NCBI GenBank assembly: GCA_018830645.1
Contig: JAHJSA010000098.1
Location: 1 to 40,134 of the forward strand
DNA length: 40,134 bases
Direction: 5' to 3'
Origin: Actinomycetota bacterium
GTDB lineage: Bacteria > Actinomycetota > Thermoleophilia > RBG-16-64-13
The notes beneath the pieces are model-generated. The model was not told the origin of the DNA and made no database searches. It worked only from the letters and a program-made list of their open reading frames with translations. The translations under genes and the position numbers were made by a program. Of the stretch, positions 35,824 through 40,134 are shown piece after piece. Every line of letters begins with the position of its first letter. Positions within the stretch are counted from its first letter, which is position 1.

Positions 35824-37162
35824 CTTGACCGCGGCCGACGTGGCGGCCGCGGTCGCGCGACTCCGCCCCTCGGGTGCTCAGGATGCCGCGGTGGCCGAGG
35901 TTGTCTCGTGGCTGGTGGAGCAGGTTCGTTCCAAGGGTGACGCCGGCCTGGTGGAAGCCACCGCCCGGCTGGACTGGCCGGGCGCGACCGTCGCGGGGCT
36001 CCGGGTCCCGGCCGCGGACCTCGCAGCGGCCGCGTACGATCTCGAGGACGACCTGCGCGCGGCGCTCGAGCTTGCCCGCGACAACTGCCGGTGGTTCCAC
36101 GAGCACGAGCTGCGCGCCTCGTGGGAAGAGGCGGGGTCTCAGGGGCAGCTCCTCGGGATCCGCTACTTGCCGGTGGGGCGCGCTGGGCTGTACGTGCCCG
36201 GCGGCCTGGGCTCGTACGCGTCGAGCGTGATCATGAACGCCGTGCCCGCCCAGGTGGCGGGGGTCACGAGCCTCTTCATCTGTACGCCGCCGGCGCGGGA
36301 CGGGTCGGTGAACGCCTCGGTCTTGGCCGCTGCGCACCTTCTGGGCGTTGATGAGGTGTATCGCGTAGGCGGCGCGCAGGCGATCGCCGCGATGGCGTAC
36401 GGCACCGAGTCGATCAGACGGGCCGACGTGATCTCGGGTCCGGGCAACGCCTACGTCACCGAGGCCAAGCGCCAGGTGAGTGGGGTCGTCGGCATCGACG
36501 GCCTTGCCGGGCCGAGCGAGGTGGTGGTCGTCGCGGCCGCCGATTGCGACCCCAGGTGGGCGGCCGCCGACCTGCTCGCCCAGGAGGAGCACGGGAGCGG
36601 GGCGTCTGCGGTGTTGGTAGCTGAATCAGCCGAGGTGTGTGCCGGGGTGGCTTCGGAGGTCGAGCGTCTTCGCGACGAGTATGGACGCGGCGGTTCCTCG
36701 GGGTCGGGCGACGGCTCGGCGCCGGGGCGCGGCTCGGCGTCCGGTGGCGGCCCGCCGTCCGGTGGTGCGCTGCACGCCTTCTTCCCGGCGTCGGGTGAGC
36801 CCTTCCAGGAGCTGGCGGTGGCCTTCGTGAACGAGTATGCGCCGGAGCATCTCGAGATCCACCTGAGAGACCCACGGGCGTTCCTCGACCGGGTGCAGGC
36901 GGCGGGCGCCGTGTTCGTTGGGGCCCACACCCCGACGGCCTTCGGAGACTACGTGGCCGGGTCGAACCACGTGCTGCCGACCGGGGGCGCGGCCCGCTTC
37001 TCGTCCGCCTTGTCGGTCGACACGTTTGTGCGCCGCATGTCGGTGATCGAGGTGCCACCGGACGCCGCCCGTCTCCTCACGCCTCCTCTCGCGCGCATCG
37101 CCCAGAGCGAGGGCTTCGGGTTCCACAGGATCTCGGCGGAGCAGCGCTCGGGGAGGGCGTGA
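35810..37162 (+). CDS. hisD: Histidinol dehydrogenase
   Basis: The 450-residue zinc enzyme oxidises L-histidinol to histidine in two NAD-dependent steps. Recognisable parts are YLPVGRAGLYVPGGLGSYAS, VYRVGGAQAIAAMAYGTESI, ISGPGNAYVTEAKRQVSG, GIDGLAGPSEVVVVA, LLAQEEHG (metal-site region), and FVNEYAPEHLEIHL with the catalytic Glu-His pair. A Gly/Ser/Pro-rich, low-complexity segment (about residues 293-322) is inserted where other HisD proteins have a short helix and loop. GTG 35810 follows the AAGGCGGG of the preceding repeat unit. Confidence 0.95.
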   Translation: MKATALTAADVAAAVARLRPSGAQDAAVAEVVSWLVEQVRSKGDAGLVEATARLDWPGATVAGLRVPAADLAAAAYDLEDDLRAALELARDNCRWFHEHELRASWEEAGSQGQLLGIRYLPVGRAGLYVPGGLGSYASSVIMNAVPAQVAGVTSLFICTPPARDGSVNASVLAAAHLLGVDEVYRVGGAQAIAAMAYGTESIRRADVISGPGNAYVTEAKRQVSGVVGIDGLAGPSEVVVVAAADCDPRWAAADLLAQEEHGSGASAVLVAESAEVCAGVASEVERLRDEYGRGGSSGSGDGSAPGRGSASGGGPPSGGALHAFFPASGEPFQELAVAFVNEYAPEHLEIHLRDPRAFLDRVQAAGAVFVGAHTPTAFGDYVAGSNHVLPTGGAARFSSALSVDTFVRRMSVIEVPPDAARLLTPPLARIAQSEGFGFHRISAEQRSGRA

Positions 37163-37288
37163 GGCCTGTGCTATCCTGCCTCGGGTGGCCCCGCGGATAT
37201 CACCGCTTCGTGGGCGTCGCTCCGGCGATGTATGTCACCGCACGGGGGTGCGGCTCTTGGCAGCGGTACCGCATTGGAGGGAGGGCAC
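37163..37288 (+). promoter_or_regulatory. hisD-hisB intergenic leader with -10 and hairpin
   Basis: TATCCT (37172-37177) preceded by TGTGC looks like an extended -10. The RNA would contain the strong hairpin CCGCAC-GGGG-GTGCGG (37238-37253), then GGAGGGAGGG before hisB. hisC, often located here, is absent. An ATG at 37230 opens only a short frame without His codon runs. Confidence 0.4.
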
Positions 37289-37900
37289 GTGACCGCCGAA
37301 TCATCTGATCATCCCGCTCGCACGGCGTTCGTGGAGCGTCGCACCAAAGAGACGGACGTCTCCGTCCGCCTCGGGCTCGATGGTGACGGGGTCGGCTCCG
37401 TGGAGACCGGCATCGGGTTCCTCGACCACATGCTGGAGCTCTTCGCCGCCCACGGGCGTTTCGATCTCGATATCAAGGCAAGCGGCGACCTGCAGACCGG
37501 TGGACACCACACCGTCGAAGACGTGGGCATCTGCCTGGGCACGGCGCTCTCCCAGGCCCTTGGCGACCGCCGGGGCATCACCCGGTACGGCAGCATCCAG
37601 CTTCCCATGGACGAAGCGCTGGCCCTCGTGAGTCTCGATATCAGCGGGCGGCCTTTTCTCGCCTACAACGCCGACCTCTCGCACTCGAGCATCGGTGGGT
37701 TCGACACCGACCTCGCGCTGGAGTTCTTCCAGGCGGTTGTGAGCAACGCCCGTATCACCCTCCACGTGCGTCTCCTGGCGGGCTCCAACCCGCACCACGT
37801 GATCGAGGCCATATTCAAAGGATTCGGTCGCGCGCTCGACGAGGCGACCTCGCTCGACCCACGTGTAGAGAGCGTGCCATCGACCAAAGGGGTGCTGTAG
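37289..37900 (+). CDS. hisB: Imidazoleglycerol-phosphate dehydratase
   Basis: The 203-residue protein is the single-domain HisB. It dehydrates imidazoleglycerol phosphate using two Mn sites built from repeated His motifs: FLDHMLELFAAHGRFDL, GGHHTVEDVGICLG, LSHSSIGGFDTDLALEFF, and GSNPHHVIEAIFKGFGRAL. All expected His and Glu residues are present. There is no N-terminal histidinol-phosphatase domain. GTG 37289 is supported by GGAGGGAGGG directly upstream; the open frame extends 19 codons further without similarity. hisH begins five bases after the stop. Confidence 0.96.
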   Translation: MTAESSDHPARTAFVERRTKETDVSVRLGLDGDGVGSVETGIGFLDHMLELFAAHGRFDLDIKASGDLQTGGHHTVEDVGICLGTALSQALGDRRGITRYGSIQLPMDEALALVSLDISGRPFLAYNADLSHSSIGGFDTDLALEFFQAVVSNARITLHVRLLAGSNPHHVIEAIFKGFGRALDEATSLDPRVESVPSTKGVL

Positions 37901-37905
37901 CGGCG

Positions 37906-38520
37906 GTGTTGTATGTTGTGGATTATGGATCGGGGAACCTCCGCTCGGTGCAGAAGGCGTTCGAGCACGTGGGATTCGCCGCTGAGGTCGGCGATGATCC
38001 GCGGAAGGTGCGAAGCGCCGCGGGTATCGTGTTGCCGGGGGTGGGCGCGTTCGGCTCCGCCATGGAGGGATTGGAGTCGCGCGGCCTGATCGAGGTGTTG
38101 CGTGAACGGGTCGAAGCAGGCGTGCCGTTTCTGGGTGTGTGCCTGGGCCTTCAACTGCTCTTCGAGAAGAGCGAGGAGAGCCCGGGCGTCGCGGGGCTCG
38201 GCCTTCTGCGGGGCGACGTGCGGAGATTGCCCCCCGGCACCAAGATCCCGCACATCGGCTGGAACCAGGCGGAGATCGTGCAGGATTCCGACCTGTTCCA
38301 GGACGTCCCCGACCTCAGCGCGTTCTACTTCGTGCACAGTTACGTCGTGGTGCCCGAACGTCCGGCGGACGTGCTCACGATCACGGAGTATGGCACCACC
38401 ACCTTTGTGTCGGGGGTCGAGTCAGAGAACGTCACGGCGGTCCAGTTCCACCCGGAGAAGTCGAGCAGACTCGGTCTCAGGGTGTACGAGAACTTCGCGC
38501 GACGCGTAGCCGGTGGGTAG
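37906..38520 (+). CDS. hisH: Imidazole glycerol phosphate synthase, glutamine amidotransferase subunit
   Basis: The 204-residue class I glutaminase supplies ammonia to HisF. It starts LYVVDYGSGNLRSVQKAFEH; the oxyanion and nucleophile region is PFLGVCLGLQLLFEKS with the active Cys near residue 81, and the His-Glu of the triad are in VQFHPEKSSRLG. LPGVGAFGSAME and HIGWNQAE are also conserved. The start is GTG 37906, followed by TTG; the ribosome site is weak (AAAGGGG about 15 bases away), so coupling to hisB is likely. hisF, its partner, is two genes downstream. Confidence 0.95.
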   Translation: MLYVVDYGSGNLRSVQKAFEHVGFAAEVGDDPRKVRSAAGIVLPGVGAFGSAMEGLESRGLIEVLRERVEAGVPFLGVCLGLQLLFEKSEESPGVAGLGLLRGDVRRLPPGTKIPHIGWNQAEIVQDSDLFQDVPDLSAFYFVHSYVVVPERPADVLTITEYGTTTFVSGVESENVTAVQFHPEKSSRLGLRVYENFARRVAGG

Positions 38521-38563
38521 ACGTATCCCGGCCGCGCCGCGCCCACACGAGGGGGCAGCACTC

Positions 38564-39301
38564 ATGCGTATCTTCCCGGCAATCGACATCCAAGGTGGGC
38601 GCTGTGTGCGCCTGCGCAGGGGCGACTTCCTCGACTCCACGGTCTTCAGCGATGATCCCGTGGATGTGGCGGTGATGTGGGAGAAGGAGGGGGCACGTCA
38701 CCTCCATGTGGTCGACCTGGACGGTGCCCGCACGGGTGAGCTGCATCACCTCGACTTGGTGCGGCGCATTGCGGAGACAGTCTCTATTCCCGTGCAGTTC
38801 GGTGGGGGTCTTCGCTCCGAGGCGGCATTGGCCTCGATCTCCGCGACACGAGTGCAGCGTGTGATCATCGGCACGAACGCGTTGCTCGACCAGGCGTTCC
38901 TTGATGCGGCGCTGGCGGGGTGGGGTGAACGGCTCGTTGTGGCCGTGGACGCATCAGACGGCTATGTGAGCACCCACGGATGGCGCGAGAAGACGGGCAT
39001 GACGGCGCAGACGTTCGCCCGTCATCTTGCTGAGATGGGCGTGAGGGAGATCATCTACACAGATATCTCCCGCGATGGGATGCTCGGGGGCATCAACATC
39101 CGTGCCACTGAGAACCTGGCACGAGAGGCGCCGGGCGTGCAGATCATCGCGAGCGGCGGGCTTTCGGCTCTGAACGACCTGAGGGCGCTCAAACTCCTCG
39201 AGCCGTTGGGTGTGACCGGGGTCATCGCCGGGCGCGCCCTCTACGAAGCAGCCTTCACTCTGCAGGAAGCTCTGGCTGTGCTCGACGGCTCGGAGACCTG
39301 A
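38564..39301 (+). CDS. hisA: Phosphoribosylformimino-AICAR-phosphate isomerase
   Basis: The 245-residue TIM-barrel enzyme performs the Amadori isomerisation of ProFAR. It starts [20 protein letters not shown], with catalytic Asp8. The second catalytic Asp is in [14 protein letters not shown], and the phosphate-binding loops are VQFGGGLRS and [11 protein letters not shown]. Actinobacterial PriA enzymes with a double HisA/TrpF role are similar in length; I cannot decide from sequence whether this one also has TrpF activity. ATG 38564 follows GAGGGGG. Only one base separates it from hisF. Confidence 0.95.
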   Translation: MRIFPAIDIQGGRCVRLRRGDFLDSTVFSDDPVDVAVMWEKEGARHLHVVDLDGARTGELHHLDLVRRIAETVSIPVQFGGGLRSEAALASISATRVQRVIIGTNALLDQAFLDAALAGWGERLVVAVDASDGYVSTHGWREKTGMTAQTFARHLAEMGVREIIYTDISRDGMLGGINIRATENLAREAPGVQIIASGGLSALNDLRALKLLEPLGVTGVIAGRALYEAAFTLQEALAVLDGSET

Positions 39302-39302
39302 G

Positions 39303-40073
39303 GTGCACCTGAAGCGCGTCATCCCCTGTCTCGACGTCGACAAGGGCCGCGTGGTGAAGGGCACCAACTTCGTGGACATCCGCGACGCCGGCGACCCGGT
39401 GGAGTTGGCCGCCCACTACGATCGGGAGGGCGCCGACGAGCTGGTGTTCCTCGACATCACGGCCAGCCACGAGGCGCGGAACACCATCATCGACTTGGCT
39501 CGACGCTGCGCCGAGGAGCTCTTCATCCCCTTCACCATCGGCGGGGGTATCCGGAGTGAAGACGACGTCCGCGCACTGCTTCGGGCGGGTGCGGACAAGG
39601 TCTCGCTGAACTCGGCGGCCTTGAAAGACCCCGGACTGATCGAGTCGTGCGCGCTTCGCTTCGGCTCGCAGTGCGTGGTCTTGGCGATCGACGCGAAGCG
39701 GGTGAGCGCGCCCGGTGAGAGGCCTCGCTGGGAGGTGTTCCTGAACGGCGGCCGCATCGCCACCGGCCGGGACGCGATCGAGTGGGCACGGGAGGCCGTC
39801 GCACGCGGAGCTGGCGAGATCCTCCTCACCTCCATGGATCGCGACGGCACCAAGGACGGCTACGAGCTCGAGCTCACCCGCGCGGTGGTGCAGGCGGTGC
39901 AGGTGCCGGTCATTGCCAGCGGCGGCGCCGGCGACCTCGATCACTTGGCGCAGGTGATCCTCGAGACCGACGCGGACGCCGTGCTGGCCGCGTCGATCTT
40001 CCACTTCGGCGAATACACCATCCGTGAGGCCAAGGAGCGCATGGCTGCCGCCGGCCTCCCCGTTCGTCTCTGA
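39303..40073 (+). CDS. hisF: Imidazole glycerol phosphate synthase, cyclase subunit
   Basis: The 256-residue TIM-barrel cyclase uses ammonia from HisH to form imidazoleglycerol phosphate and AICAR. It starts [20 protein letters not shown] with catalytic Asp11; the second catalytic Asp is in [14 protein letters not shown] (about residue 181 by my reading of the frame is the Met-Asp pair). Phosphate loops [10 protein letters not shown] and [11 protein letters not shown] are intact. The start is GTG 39303, one base after the hisA stop, with GGAGACC just upstream. Confidence 0.96.
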   Translation: MHLKRVIPCLDVDKGRVVKGTNFVDIRDAGDPVELAAHYDREGADELVFLDITASHEARNTIIDLARRCAEELFIPFTIGGGIRSEDDVRALLRAGADKVSLNSAALKDPGLIESCALRFGSQCVVLAIDAKRVSAPGERPRWEVFLNGGRIATGRDAIEWAREAVARGAGEILLTSMDRDGTKDGYELELTRAVVQAVQVPVIASGGAGDLDHLAQVILETDADAVLAASIFHFGEYTIREAKERMAAAGLPVRL

Positions 40074-40081
40074 GCCCGATC

Positions 40082-40134
40082 GTGGCCTCGCGCACCAACG
40101 CGCCCCGCCCCGACGGACCGCGCGCCGACGCGCC
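40082..40134 (+). CDS. Possible start of next his gene (hisI?), cut by right edge
   Basis: From GTG 40082 the frame stays open to the window end, encoding 17 Pro/Arg/Ala-rich residues, too few to identify. hisI often follows hisF, which is the only reason for the suggestion. No convincing ribosome binding site precedes it. Confidence 0.25.
   Translation, partial: MASRTNAPRPDGPRADA

Overview
This is a GC-rich window of roughly two-thirds G+C, with many GTG starts, tight 4-base GTGA/ATGA gene overlaps and no rRNA, tRNA, CRISPR array or complete insertion sequence that I can see. The gene set is a respiratory (denitrifying-type) nitrate reductase with NarK transporters, FeoAB ferrous iron uptake, citramalate-route isoleucine synthesis, and a histidine operon using HisZ plus short-form HisG. 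Together with the remnant of a TipAS-type drug-binding domain, this fits a deep-branching Actinomycetota, for example an uncultured Coriobacteriia-like lineage. That placement is inference from gene content, not from a marker gene.

Layout. Bases 1-8.7 kb are an accessory stretch of small single genes and gene debris: a fused DUF1801-DoxX protein, a GNAT stump, a four-helix membrane protein, a tandem GNAT, DUF2239 and DUF6483 proteins, a broken hybrid histidine kinase, an EamA exporter, a TipAS-domain fragment, an MNT nucleotidyltransferase with a truncated HEPN partner, and a SAM methyltransferase. A 171-bp nested inverted-repeat element (8772-8942) closes this stretch.

8.9-19.0 kb (minus strand) is one operon: membrane-anchored di-haem cytochrome c, narG, narH, narJ, narI, narK1, narK2. 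The leading cytochrome resembles the nar operon arrangement known in Thermus. The 420-bp region upstream carries a plausible promoter with two direct repeats.

19.4-24.1 kb (plus) holds an isopropylmalate-dehydrogenase-family gene, an adenine-deaminase-like amidohydrolase and citramalate synthase. The first and third fit isoleucine (and leucine) synthesis. 24.2-26.7 kb is an iron-uptake operon (feoA, feoB and a previously unnamed 62-aa eight-cysteine protein) behind a near-consensus promoter with a TTAGG/CCTAA operator-like palindrome.

26.8-29.9 kb pairs a fumarylacetoacetate-hydrolase-family enzyme, by 4-base overlap, with a 772-aa membrane sensor whose kinase-like and GGDEF domains both look catalytically dead. 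30.1-33.6 kb is the replicative polymerase dnaE.

33.8-40.1 kb is the histidine operon hisZ-hisG-hisD-hisB-hisH-hisA-hisF, possibly continuing past the right edge. hisC is not present between hisD and hisB. This section has several short in-place tandem duplications: downstream of dnaE, at the hisZ 3' end and at the hisG-hisD junction.
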